Shown piece after piece: positions 12,240 to 24,165 of a stretch of DNA of 64,000 bases (position 1 is the stretch's first letter; each line of letters begins with the position of its first letter). Where the stretch lies: positions 77,050,144 through 77,114,143 of the forward strand of contig NC_077244.1 of assembly GCF_947179165.1 (NCBI RefSeq), in the 5' to 3' direction. The notes beneath the pieces are model-generated. The model ran no database searches. It was not told the DNA's origin and saw only the letters and a program-made list of their open reading frames with translations. Source of the stretch: Solanum dulcamara. Taxonomy: Eukaryota > Streptophyta > Magnoliopsida > Solanales > Solanaceae. Position numbers and translations under genes: made by a program.

Positions 12240-12920
12240 ACAAAAAAATGATTGGTCAAAATAGAAGGATGCAATTCAAGCAGAGTTAACTTTACTTGAA
12301 ATACGTGAAGTTTTTCGGATTAATAATCCGAACAACTGAAGGTGACAAGTCAATAGGGTACAAATGAGTTTTTGTGCGTAAACAAAATGAAAAAGGTGAA
12401 GTCGTAAGATATAAAGCACGACTTGTAGCCAAAGAATTTTCGCAAAGGCCTGATATTGATTATGTGGAACATATTCTCCTATAGTGGATGCAATTACCTC
12501 CAGGTATCTAATAAATTTGATAGTTCATGAAAAGCTTGAAATTCACCTAATGAACGTGGTCACTACCTATTTATATGGTTAATTGGACCATGACATTTTT
12601 ATGAAAATTCCTGAAGGATTTAAAGTGCCTGAAGCATACAAGGATTATCAAGAAACTTGTTCAATAAAGTTTCAGAAATCCTTATACGGATTGAGAAACA
12701 ATCTAATTTGCCCTTGTGTCATTATGAAAAGGTCTGGATCTGAATTTATCATAATAACAGTATACGTTGATGATTTGAATATTATTGAAACTCCTAAAGA
12801 ACTTTCAAAGGCAATAAAATGCCTGAAAAAAGAATTTGAAATGAAAGACCTCGGAAAGACAAAATTTTATCTTGATCTACAAATTGAACATGTTCAAAAT
12901 GGAATATTTGTCCATTAATT
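12240..12920 (+). pseudogene. Copia reverse transcriptase remnant
   Basis: Readable pieces include NDWSK…DAIQAELTLLE (about 12248-12300), [16 protein letters not shown] (about 12400-12450), IFMKIPEGFKVPEAYKDY (about 12592-12645), KSLYGLR (about 12676-12697) and the polymerase motif VYVDDLN (about 12760-12780). Between SLYGLR and the next conserved block about 20 residues expected in this family are missing, indicating an internal deletion of about 60-70 bp. Confidence 0.8.
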
Positions 12921-13751
12921 AACATATACTGAAAATATTTTAAAGAGGTTTTATATGGATAAAGTACATCCATTCAGTATCTCAATTGTTGTGAGATCTA
13001 TTGATATAAATAAAGATCTGTTTCAACCTCATGAAAATGATGAAGAATTTGTTCGTGCTGAAATGCCATTTTTTAGCGCAATCGATGCATTAATGTATGT
13101 TGTCAATAATTCTCGACTAGATATAGCTTTCTTTGTAAGCTTGTTAGAAAGATTTAGTTATTCTCCAACACGAAGACACTAAAATGAAATTAAGCATATA
13201 TTCAGATACCTCCGAGTGATCATTGATAAGAGATTGTTTTACTCAAATAAATTCACATCACAATTGATTGGTTACGCAGATGCAGGATACTTGTCTGATC
13301 CCCATAAAGGTCGATCGCAGAGAGGCTATTTATTTACATGTGGTGGTATAGCTATATCATGACGTTCAACAAAGCAAACTATGATTGTCACTTCTTCAAA
13401 TCATGCAGAGATAATAGTCATTCATGAAGCAAGTCGAGAATGTGTTTGGTTAAGATCAATAACTCACACATTTAAGAAACATGTGGCCTTTTTTTGAAAA
13501 GAGATGTTCCAACAATATTGTATGAAGACAATGTTGCATGCATAACTCAACTGAACATAGGATACATTAAAGGGGTTAGAACAAAACATATTTCACCAAA
13601 ATTTTTTTTTAGTCATGATCTTCAAAAGAAGGGTGAGACAGATGTCCAACAAGTTCGTTCAAGTGACAATTTAGCAGATATATTTACCCAGGCATTGCCG
13701 AATTCAACCTTTGAGAAAATGAGATACAAAATTGGATTGCGTCGTCTTTGA
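12921..13751 (+). pseudogene. Copia RNase H and connection region remnant
   Basis: After a stop at about 12918 the frame resumes. It shows a DIAF…SLLERFS-like stretch (about 13117-13155), LIGYADAGYLSDPHKGRS (about 13263-13315), HAEIIVIHEASRECVWL (about 13400-13450) and YEDNVACI…GYIKG…RTKHISPKFFF (about 13518-13605). It ends at LRRL (13751). A frameshift lies near 13490. The following 'catcaaggggagt' (13770-13782) begins the 3' untranslated part. Confidence 0.8.
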
Positions 13752-13803
13752 GATATTAAGCGATGTTTTCATCAAGGGGAGTAAAATACGCGTTGTACTC
13801 TTT

Positions 13804-14221
13804 TGTAATGACCCGTTTGGTCATTTTAAGAATAAGTCATCTCTCTTTCATAAAATATTCTCTCCAAAAAAATAAAATAAAATAAAATAATTAAATTATA
13901 AATTGGACTATTCGATAATTATAGTTATTTAATTGAGGGGTGAATTTAGATAACTTAATTAATTAATGGACTAAAATGGTAATATATTTAATACTTTATA
14001 CCATTTATTCCATATTTATTTAAAATCAGTTAGTGGGATTGTAATCTTTAATACCTAATTAATAAGAAAAAGAGAACAAGAGGAGAAAGACTTCACTGCG
14101 GCGGCGGAAACAAAAACGAAGAGAAAGTCCAAGTGAGCGAGGTAAGGTAATTCTGTGCAAGTTTTATATCGGAGCATAGGGTACTATTGCTATCAATGTA
14201 TAATGAAAAGATTGATAAATG

Positions 14222-14256
<35 letters not shown>

Positions 14257-15881
14257 GCCATCATGTATTGAACAGAAAGAGAATGAAGGAGGAAAATTGA
14301 ATTGAAATATGCTATTCACGTGGGTCCTTGTCCATTTTGATTTTATCTTTCCTTGAGGGCTTCATAATTTATCTTACTTTTCTTATTATTGTTACATTAT
14401 GATTTAAGTTGGTATATTAAGATAGAAAATTAAATATTAGGTGTAATTTATTATATGCTTATCACCATATCTATGGTATTGAAGAGATTTGGAGCTAACC
14501 CTAGGCTTGAGATTTAGGTAATTAATTAATTATAGATTTTTGGGTCTAGGCTAGACATATAGTGATATGAATGTTGTTAATTTCGAAATCTTATGATGAT
14601 TATTCATTTGATTAGATTACATTGATTTGAAAACCCAACGAAAGGGGAAGGCTCAGGTCTCAGAGTAATTGCTTGATCATTTGAGGCAAGTGAATTTCTA
14701 AACCTCAGTTTAAGCTTGTAGATGCTTGAATTTTCGTGTTATGTGTACTGGAAAATAATAAAAATTGAACTGGATTATTGACTGTATGATTGACCTTAAA
14801 GATGGAGATGAGGGGTATAAAATGGTGATATAAAGACATGTATTGGTGGAATTGATATGTTGTGATTGTGGATTTATTTTGGACATGTGAAATAACTATG
14901 TTGATGTGAGATAGGAAAAATTATTGTTGTTGTCATGTTATTATCGTGAATTATATGAACATGAATTGATTGTATTTGTTATGACATATTGTGTTGAGAT
15001 TGAAAATGATATGAAACAAAGGGGTCGGGCCACACGCTCCGTGGCAGGTATTATGAAATAAACGGGTCGGGCCACACACTCCGTGGCAGGATATATATAT
15101 TGAGGGGACGGGTCACACGCTCCGTGGCAGGTTACATGGATAGAAATGTCCCCCATGGGTTTCGAACTGTAATTCAGCAGATGTGTACCGACAGGACAGA
15201 CATGCATCATCATATTGCATTGCATCGCATTTTGTTGATATTTGTGAATTCGTGTTTACCCCTTTATTGCTCTGTATATGCTGAATTTGATTTGATATGA
15301 TTCATTGATGAGACTATTGATGAGTATTCGTGGACTGTATTACTGTTATTATTGTACAAGTGTAGAGTTGGGCTGGTTTTATGCAAGTTGTAGTTGAGGA
15401 AGTTCGGTTGGAATGACATGATTACTTGTATCTATCGAGCTTTGCTTTGTTTTAGTTATCCACTTGTTGAGTACCGTGTTGTTTGATACTCACCCCTTGT
15501 TTCTACACTTGTGTAGGTTGTGAGCCCGGACCTGCTTGATCTCCTAATGTTTCCTACCTATTCCGAGGCTATCATCTCGAGTGTTGAGGTAGCCGTTACA
15601 TCCATCTAGCGGACACCTCTTACTTTTTTATTATGTTTTAGTTCTATTCTAGAGACAAAGACATTGTGACTGTATTTTCTTTCGTACTTCGGTAATGTAT
15701 TAGTGGCTTGTTGACATGACAATCAATATTGGGGGATTTTGAGTTTATTTTATGTGTTTTCGCTTAAGTTAAATTTTAATTCTTTTTTTTTTCTTCCGCA
15801 TCTACTTTTCGTTGGGTATTAGGCTGACTTATCTCGGTGAGTTGAGATGAGTGTCATCACACCCAGATTCGGGTCATGACA
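13804..15881 (+). mobile_element. Solo LTR (2.08 kb) nested in the Copia element
   Basis: The block starts TGTAATGACCCG and ends CGGGTCATGACA, so it has TG…CA ends with an extended short inverted repeat. It is flanked by identical 5-bp duplications TCTTT at 13799-13803 and 15882-15886. It has no protein-coding domains and no second copy nearby, which fits a solo LTR left after LTR-LTR recombination. The large LTR size suits a Ty3/gypsy-type element; the lineage is not determined. It contains an AT microsatellite (14226-14254) and a triplicated 42-bp motif (15021-15131). Confidence 0.8.
15021..15131 (+). repeat. Three tandem 42-bp motifs in the solo LTR
   Basis: The word 'gggtcgggccacacgctccg' and its close variants recur three times, each followed by 'tggcagg', at about 15022, 15064 and 15108. 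The stretch is much richer in G+C than its surroundings. Confidence 0.85.
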
Positions 15882-16117
15882 TCTTTTTCCTTAACCAAGA
15901 TTTTGTCCTGCTGATTTTTCTGGTAAGGTTTTTAATGAGTTCAGCAATCAAGGCGTATTATGAAATGTGTGTACTCTTTTTCCTTCACTAGAATTTTTTT
16001 CGCTGGATTTTCTCTAGTAAAGTTTTAATGAGGCACAATATCTATGGATGTTCAGAATAACTATATATATTTTTCTTTTTACTAAAAATTTCTTTTACAT
16101 GGACATTCAATATGGAA

Positions 16118-16292
16118 TATTATAAAGTTGGTTTGTTAGTGGACGTTCCATTATTAAAATGGACAACTTGACCATTTTTTACTCTTCTCATTTGGCTATA
16201 AATATAGCCACATTTCAGCAATGAAGAAAATATATCGATACTCAATTCTCACTCTTTTCTATTAATTTGCAAAGTTAATTTATTTTATAACA
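16118..16292 (+). repeat. Copia 3' LTR
   Basis: About 175 bp, starting 'tattataaag' and ending 'ttataaca'. It is preceded by 'caatatggaa', which may be a decayed polypurine tract. It pairs with 8696-8889. Confidence 0.75.
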
Positions 16293-17979
16293 AACTCATT
16301 GATCTAAATTTTTTATATCAATCTTGAAATGGAGCGGGATCCGTGGATTACGAATACTGTTTTAAAAAGTGGGGACGCCGACGAAACGCTTTACACACTA
16401 TGAGGCAAAAAACATACCAAAGAAAAATTCATGCTTTTAATTTAAGAGATATCAATAAATTATGATTTTAGTATTTATAATATCTGACTAAATATATTTA
16501 TGTTTATTTAATTAAAATTTGTGCTTTTTGTTTTGATATTTCCCTCTAGTGAGTAGTCACGAATTTAATAAATTATTAATTATTATATTATTTAATTAAT
16601 TAACCTTGTTTTATATCTTAATTACACAATATAATACAATATAATATAATATAATATAATACAATACAATATACATGGTGGTGTGAAAATTCTACAATTT
16701 TCTGTCTGTCATTCTCATTGTGCTTTGACTGCTTTCCATGAGAAGTCATCAACTTTTGTCTTTCTCCCGATCAATTGTACATATGTTTTAAATTATTTTT
16801 TGGTGCAAAAAGAGTTGTCCAATGATTACATTCCATATAAGACTTTTAATAACTAGTACTTGCAACATTTGAGTTTTGGTAAAACAATCTTTTTACCGAA
16901 AGAGGCATAATTTAAAAAGGAAATTTGTCCATTATTTTAATTACAATAAAATGAGCAATAAGAATTTCAATAATGGAGAAGATTTTTTCGCCTCAATTTA
17001 TACTTTTTTTTTAATAATCTAAAAAAAATTGACATTTTTCTACATTTAATACTAATAATTTAATTTTTAACTTTTCATTTTATTCTTAATGAGATAATTT
17101 CTAGCCACATAAATTTTTATGACTCGTCTTATACCACAAGTTTTATCATACTTCATTTTTCACTTAAACTCCGTACCTAATCAAACACCTTCATGTAAAT
17201 AAGAATGGAAGAAGTATACGCTATCGATACTTGGATCTAGAAGACGCTACCGATACTTGGATCTATAAGAGGAATTTTAATAACACAATTGATTAATTAT
17301 CTAAATTTTTACCTTGTTAGTGAGAGTTTGATTCCCATATTTTAATCTCCTTCCCCATTTCCCCTTTCCCGCTCTCCAAAACATTTTCTTAAAACAATAA
17401 AAATGTGTGAGATGAACAAAAAAAACTTTTAAAGCCAATTTTAAATTTCAATATCACAGTCCATACATATCCATCTTTATTATTTTATATTATTTTTGCC
17501 GGATAACATAATAATGTTATATTATTCACTATGTTACAAATTATCCCATTGTATTATTATTCGTTGTGTATCATAATTATTTATGCATTGATTTGGTTAA
17601 GAAAGGGTAAGGAACCAACGGTGCATAATGTAAAGCTCAGGAATTGCGCGTCCCACTTGCAATTTGTTCATTTCTTTATCACTTAAAACAGACTCAAATA
17701 GGTTCGTAACTGATAGTAACAGCATCGGCCCATTAACTTAATGGGCCCACTCCGAAAATAATCAGCAGCCTAGTCCTTCACGCTGACCAATCAATTACTC
17801 TGAGCTTCATTGAATTATTGTTCTTTCTGTTTGAATTGTGACGCTGTTTCATTATACAATAAAAAAAGAATTTTAAAAAATTTAAAATAATCTTAAATAT
17901 TTATATGATTGTAATAACTGAGATATATGAAATATTAATAAGGTTCTATTTCGTAATTTAACTTACAATGATATAGACA

Positions 17980-18160
17980 ACATTTTCTCCCACCGTTCAA
18001 TTTTGTTTGATATTATTTTTTTATTAGTTTGAAATGAATTACATATTGTTTAGTTAATTTTTATAATGTAAAATTAAATTATTTTTTAAAATAATATAAG
18101 AGCGTTCCTTTTTTAACAACTAATAAAAAAATAATACCACTTGAAAGAAGTAATAGAGTA
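17980..18160. mobile_element. MITE-like, 'ctcccaccgttcaattttgtttg' end
   Basis: The left end 'cccaccgttcaattttgttt' and the interior pair 'attatttttttattagtt' / 'aactaataaaaaaataata' make a hairpin-capable, non-coding 180-bp block. It resembles the widespread family whose ends read like 'ctccctccgtttc'. Confidence 0.35.
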
Positions 18161-18659
18161 TTATATTTACTGATCAAAAAATTAGCTCATTAAAATATAT
18201 ATGTCTAATTTTTTGGTTTGATTATTAACCCGCCTTTTTTTAGCAAGGTCCATTTCTGTCCAACAAAAATTGAGTTGATACGTAGAGAATGTATACGAAA
18301 TAATTTTTCTACCCTACAAAGTTAGATATGATGTCTGCAAACATCATAACCTCCCTGGACTTTACTTGTTGAGTTATAATAGTTGTTGTATGTAGCTTAA
18401 ATTAACCTATGAAAAATCTTATCAGACTAATTTTTTTATTTGCTACATTATAATTAGTTATAATAAAGATAAAAAAAATATTAGGTGCTAAAAATATATA
18501 AAAATAACAAATAAAATAATTAAAATTTAACAAGAATGGAACGAGTTAAATTATGACCTACATTTCAATCCAATCTATTTAGGCCAGATAACTTGTGAAT
18601 AAGTCAATTCCACACATTTTAACTCATCTAAATTTAGTCTAACCCGCACTTTTGATACC

Positions 18660-18938
18660 TACTTCCTCCGTTTCTATTTATATGTCAAATATTTTCTAAT
18701 TTGATTTTCCTTTTTTATTTGTCAATTTTATCAAGAAATGATAGTTTTTTTCTTTTTATTATACTCTCAATTTATTAATATTGAGTTAATGTTTTTGAAA
18801 ATGTAGTGAGTAAATATGTTTAAAACTCTATTAATTAATAGAAATAAAATAATAAATTCATTATATCAATTATTATTTTCTTAATAAGTGTGTCAAGTTA
18901 AAATTTGACAAATAAAAAAAATGGAAAGCGTATTAATT
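18660..18938. mobile_element. MITE-like, 'acttcctccgtttctattt' end
   Basis: The left end 'cttcctccgtttctatttat' is followed by 'atgtcaaatattttctaa'. The far end has 'atttgacaaataaaaaaaat' and then 'ggaaagcg', an imperfect inverted counterpart. It is non-coding and AT-rich. Confidence 0.4.
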
Positions 18939-19695
18939 ATAACCATATTTCCTGGCTGTTATGTCAGATTTTTTTATTTCCGTGCGAGATATTTTTCTTT
19001 GGGTGAAATCATGACACTCAAAATTAATATTTAAATCACGTGCTTTTATATTTATATTATAGAAGCAAATAAATTAAATAAACATGTTTGCTAGTCGAAT
19101 TCACTTGGTCCAATTTGTTTTTGACTGGTACCCAATAGGGGCCAGTTGTGTTTGGTATTTGTGGGAGACAGTTTTAAATCACTGTATTTCTTTAATTAAT
19201 TAATTTCATTTTGTTTATTAAAAATACCAATACCACTTTTATGTGAAAGAGGTATTCTAATCATTGACTTTGCACAGAAGTCATATGTGTTAAATGACTT
19301 ACGCCTTATCGATCTTATTAATCATAAATATGAGATTTTTATCATTCTTCAATCATATGTGATTTAGTAAAATTTATCCGCAATCGATATACATATTTAC
19401 TTTTATAATATTACTATATCATATAAACTTTTAGTAATATTTTGGATGAAATGATAAAAATGTAAATTTATATATGGCACCAGAAAGGAAAAATAGAAAA
19501 GGTGGAAAAGGACGTAAACATCATTCTCATGGCCACATTCTCCTAATCACGACTTTTTTGGAAGATTTCATTTCGTCATGGGCTCACATAATTAGGAAAC
19601 AAAATAAGTTTAATATAATATGATGTTGAAAAAAAGTATGCACACACTTGGCATAATAACTGTTTAATTGCATAAACTAGTGTGAACATCATTTT

Positions 19696-20086
19696 GAGCC
19701 CGTTTAGATTGGCTTTAAGTTGGTCAAAACTAATTTAAAGCCCCTTTTCAACTTTTGAACGTATTTGCATAATGACAACTTTAAGCCAGAAAATCTTAAA
19801 GTCAGTCAAAATTGAAAAGTTAGGATTTCTAATCTTTTTTTTTCTAAGTGCTTAAAGTCATTTTCTTTGACCATAGAAATTACTTTTATATCCCTTATAT
19901 TTTAACTAAATTCCTAAACTACCTTTTTTATTCTTTTAACCCTAAAATTCACATAATTTTCCTCATTTAAGCACTTTTATCCAAACACTCAACTGCTTAT
20001 TTATAAAAATAACGTTCAACACTTTAAAGTTCTAAAAACACTTCATACATAAAAGTTACTTTTTTTAAGCCCATCCAAACAGGTTC
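19696..20086. mobile_element. MITE copy 1, 391 bp
   Basis: The ends are 'gagcccgtttagattggctt' and the imperfect complement 'aagcccatccaaacaggttc'. It is a near-identical, same-length, same-orientation counterpart of 63295-63685. It has no coding capacity. I could not find a convincing target duplication, so its superfamily is open. Confidence 0.75.
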
Positions 20087-23000
20087 TTACACCTTCCCCA
20101 ATATCGTTTTAAAGATCACATTGTCTCCCTGGCTTTGAATAATAGACCTTTTTTATTTCTTCCTATTTATTCAAAGTTGGAGGAAAATAATGTCTACTTG
20201 ATGGTATAATTTTTTTTACTTTGTACAAACTAGTATCATACACAACTAGTATGCATCACAATAATTCGTTGTTATATGCATATTATAAATTGATGAAATC
20301 ATACGGGGCATGTAAGAATTTTATACAAGTACATTTAAAATGTAAATCAATTCATAAATAGTGAGAATGCATGCAAATAGAGTAGGTTGGAATGAGAGTA
20401 TTTTTTTTTTAAAAAAAATGATATACATAATCAGAGCCTAAACTAATTATGAGTTCAATCGATCGAGCTCATAAAATTCATCTTAGATTCGCCATAGGCG
20501 GATCCAATTAAATGTACGGGGTTGATAAAACTCCGTTCTTCAATGGTTAAACTTGTATTTATATATACGTGGAATAAACAAGTACAAATAGAGTTATATA
20601 TGTAGTCTTTATAACCTATTTTCAAAATTATATATATACCTCCATTCTTCAATTATTGGGTTTTGGTCTATCATATTCTCCAAAATTGGGTATGGTGATT
20701 GAATAGAGTCATAACGAGCATAGTAGGTACAAAGGTGGCACTATGTGATAAGTTTGGCCTTAAAACTGCAAAAAGAAGAAAAAAATTGGCACCTACTTTA
20801 CTAAACTTCTTTTTCACATGCCATGTTCTTAATAATTATATATTAATTATTTTCCAATCCGTGGCTCAGTACTCCATTTACAACGAAACATTCAGGTCTA
20901 GCTGCTAACACATAATATAATTGATTGAACCATAAGTTTTAATTTATTCGTTTGATTTGATTTGATTCGAAGTTTAAGAGAGTAAAGAATTTTTTTAATT
21001 TTGTGGTCTTAAACTAAGAATATGTCAAATGTACAAAATACCCTATTCGTGTGGTCTTAAACATGTTATGTGTTATTTATAGAATTAAAGAATTGTCAAA
21101 AAAAGTAACATTTTTTTTTAAACGAACTAAAAAAATAGAACAAACAAATTGAACGAAGAGAGTAATAAATAATGTCACAAGGTTTTTACTCCTTAATTAA
21201 CAAATAACGTCACATTCAGATCGAGCTATGTTTCATGGTAGGGTCTCGATTTTAGAAGTTTATATTCTTGATCTAGCTACAAGCCTATAAGGATAGGACA
21301 ATATGGAAAGATAAACATTTGTAACCTAAGTAGAAACTACTATTAGTTGAACCAAAAAAATGATATTGTGTGATCTTCTTCTTTTTGTTCTCAATCATAC
21401 AATATACTATATGGATTGATGTATTATAAAATAACGAGTTAAAACTAAATTAAAGTAAAAATATAATCTCGTTTTATAAGTATTCACTTTGAAATAGAAA
21501 ATAAATCCGATACAATACAATATAAATTTAAGAAATGATCAAAATAATAGAAGTGATATTCCATTCAACTCGGTGTTTAATATCTACACTGAACCTATTT
21601 AATGGGGAAGTGTCCCCTTTTAACAAAAAAAACTTCACACTTATAAGTAATAACTCAAACTTGAATCGACCTCAAACTAATTAAAGGTGAAAAGAACCTA
21701 TCAGTCTCGTGCCTTGTTTTAAGTCTTTAGGTGATCAAATATTGTAAATTCTTTTCTACATTATCAGTATATAAGAATTAAACTTTATGATGTTACGGTA
21801 TATCTATATGGTCTCTTTACTTTAATATATCGAACGTAAAAATGGTTACAAATTCGCTTTATATCTGTTCATAATTTAGACAATTTTTGTGTGGAGCACA
21901 TAACACACGTACATATAAAGTGGGATATTATTTAGATGGGAATTTTATTTTTCTAATTTCAAAATTTATTATTTAGATGGAAATGATATAATAGGATAAT
22001 TAGGTTTGAAGAAGTGGACAGAGATTGAAGAGGCCAATGCCACGGCAATATAATCTCCTTATCTTTCTCATTACCGTCTTCCATTTTTTATCTCCCTATT
22101 TTTGAGAAAAGAAACTTCTTTTTTCTGATTGAACTAATTAACGTCACCATTCCCTTCTCCACCAAAACACCAATCACTACTTATTGGATGACAGCTCTTG
22201 TCATTTAGCTTTTTTGTTATATATTTTGAAATTAAAATTTAAAAATTTGAGTTTTTGAAATTGTGTTTTTTAAAATATGAAATTGTACATATATGCTTTT
22301 AAAAAAAATTGAAGTGAAATTTCTTCAAGAACAAACTTAGGGAATTTGAAGATCAATTTTTTAAATTCTGATCGAATTTTGTGGCCAAATAAATATTTAA
22401 AAATTATTTTTTAAAAATTTATGATCAAACGCTGATTTAAATTCTTACGAAAAATCTTATTTGTAAGACTATATTAGATATGTTGATGTCATTAGGCGTC
22501 TAAGATTCTTATTTCTTATAAATTTTCCCAATATAAAACAAGGGAGGACTATAACATTCTCTAGTCCATTTCACACGTACGTGTAACTCGATTACACAGA
22601 GTATTCTTTTAACTTTTTGGATACGCTCGGTAAGGAAAATGTTTTTATGAAAAATATTTTATATGGAAATAAGTGAATTTTTTATTTATTTTAATTTGTT
22701 GGTTATGATGCACTTGAGTCGGATTTTTTTATAAAAAATAGTCTATCTATTTCTATGAGGTAGTAATAAAATTTGCGTAAACTCTATTCTCATTAGCTAT
22801 GTTATTGTTGTCGTCTTATTCAATACGTATGTAAAAAATATATTTAAATATAAATGTATATATACTAATTAATTATTATGAGAGATAAGGATAGGGAACT
22901 ACGGGTTATGGTGGTGATGAAAACGAGGTTGTATTGTTGGAAGTTCGGAATGACATAATTCCATATCGTCATAGAAAAATCATATATTTTTTTTTAAAAA

Positions 23001-24027
23001 TTATTCTCTCAAAATAAATGTATTTCAATTTTTTTTACCAATCTAACATGAAAAAATTGACGATCGTTTTTCTGAAAAATGTCTAGCATTGATTTTTTCT
23101 TTGAGTTGAATTGAGAGAGAAAGTCCTAATAAGAAGAGTATGACGAGGAAAATATTATCCAAAGAACATGATATTTTCTCCTTCATCCACATGCATCAAC
23201 AAATTAAATATTAAAAAATGTTTTAGAAAATCAAGAGAAAGAAAATTCCTCCCCGTGTCTTTTTAGCATCTTTTATAATAAGAGGAAATTAAAAAATGAC
23301 AGTGATAACGATGTAATATCCAAAAGAAGAAAAAATCCAATAAAACAATAGGGAGCTCACATGAAAGATTGTATAGTGAATTGATATGTGCAGAATCTAA
23401 ATTCTTTTAGGTGGTTGCTCTCTAGTCTCCATTGAAGAATAATCAATTCCATCGAAAGAGGAAATATTGGGAGATATAATGGAATATCTAAATTTTTCTT
23501 GTTCAAGAAAATAGATGAATTTAATTACTAACTCCTAATTATTATATATACCAATATTGTACATTAATTTGCCAAACAAACAATACTAATAAACACACAG
23601 TAATATACGATAAAGAAAAAAAATTGGACCAAATTTAATAATTAACCGCAAATGAGGTAAGGAAGTCAAATTGGCGCACACACCGTCGATATTGTGAAAT
23701 ATTAACACACGCCCTACACATCTAGACTTGTCAATTGGAATGTGAACAACATAGTATGCATGCTCAATTACATTGAGTAAACAAAAAATTGGAATGTGTT
23801 AGACTATGATATCATGTCCGTGAAACTTTATTTTTGACATTAGAGCAATCATATGTTTAATTTTGAGTTTGAGTCTCCACGTTTCTGGTCTATGAAAAAA
23901 ATTAAAAAAACACGTGAAGGAACATGTTAAGAACATAATAAATATATTATTAAAAGTCTGAGAATGCTTAAATTTTTAATAACACGTAATCAATGATTTA
24001 GTGATAATGAATCCAAATATATGTGGG
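20087..24027. other. Gene-free AT-rich intergenic DNA
   Basis: Open frames here are short and unlike any family I know. A MITE-like block with ends 'ttcgtttgatttg' (about 20949) and 'acaaattgaacgaagag' (about 21140-21160) is visible. Another block near 22200-22440 contains hypersymmetric A/T words around 'ttaaaaatttgag'. No tRNA, miRNA or rRNA gene was recognised. Confidence 0.4.
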
Positions 24028-24165
24028 TTATGGCGGAATGGTTCCATCATGATTAGAGATTTTGCGTTCGAGTTCCTAGCAGTAATTTTTTTTATTGAAC
24101 TCTACAATATGTGAATTCAAATTTAGTCAAACTCAAATACAAAGGAACATCAAATATGAAACCAA
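24028..24165 (+). repeat. tRNA-derived SINE copy 2
   Basis: An A-box-like 'ggcggaatggttccatca' and a B-box-like 'gcgttcgagttcc' are followed by an A/T tract and 'gaattcaaatttagtcaaac'. The last of these is shared with the SINE copy at 7185-7350. Confidence 0.5.

Larger units (their letters stand above)
8696..16292 (+). mobile_element. Degenerate Copia LTR retrotransposon, interrupted by a solo LTR
   Basis: A 5' LTR (8696-8889) and 3' LTR (16118-16292) share long stretches, for example 'tattataaagttggtttgtt', 'ggctataaatata' and 'caatgaagaaaatata'. They bracket gag, protease, integrase, reverse transcriptase and RNase H remnants in Copia order. Candidate target duplications are aactt (8691-8695) and aactc (16293-16297), differing at one base. 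Many stops and frameshifts make the element non-autonomous. The internal start 'cgttatccgca' after the 5' LTR matches the equivalent position of the element at 46123-47674. Without the nested insertion the element would be about 5.5 kb. Confidence 0.85.
16293..19695. other. Gene-free AT-rich intergenic DNA with small repeats
   Basis: No coding frame, RNA gene or regulatory cluster is convincing. Visible repeats are an ATAAT-type microsatellite (16626-16674), a tandem pair of about 28 bp around 'ctatcgatacttggatct' (17218-17268), and two MITE-like stretches listed separately. A short C-richer patch near 17640-17830 has no gene-like structure. Confidence 0.45.

Noticed and set aside
11078..13751. 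Retroelement frames as host genes
   Set aside because: They decode as successive integrase, RT and RNase H pieces of one broken Copia Pol between paired LTRs.
13804..15881. Complete DNA transposon with short TIRs instead of a solo LTR
   Set aside because: TG…CA ends plus a 5-bp duplication are the signature of LTR integration; no transposase is present. It is still possible in principle.
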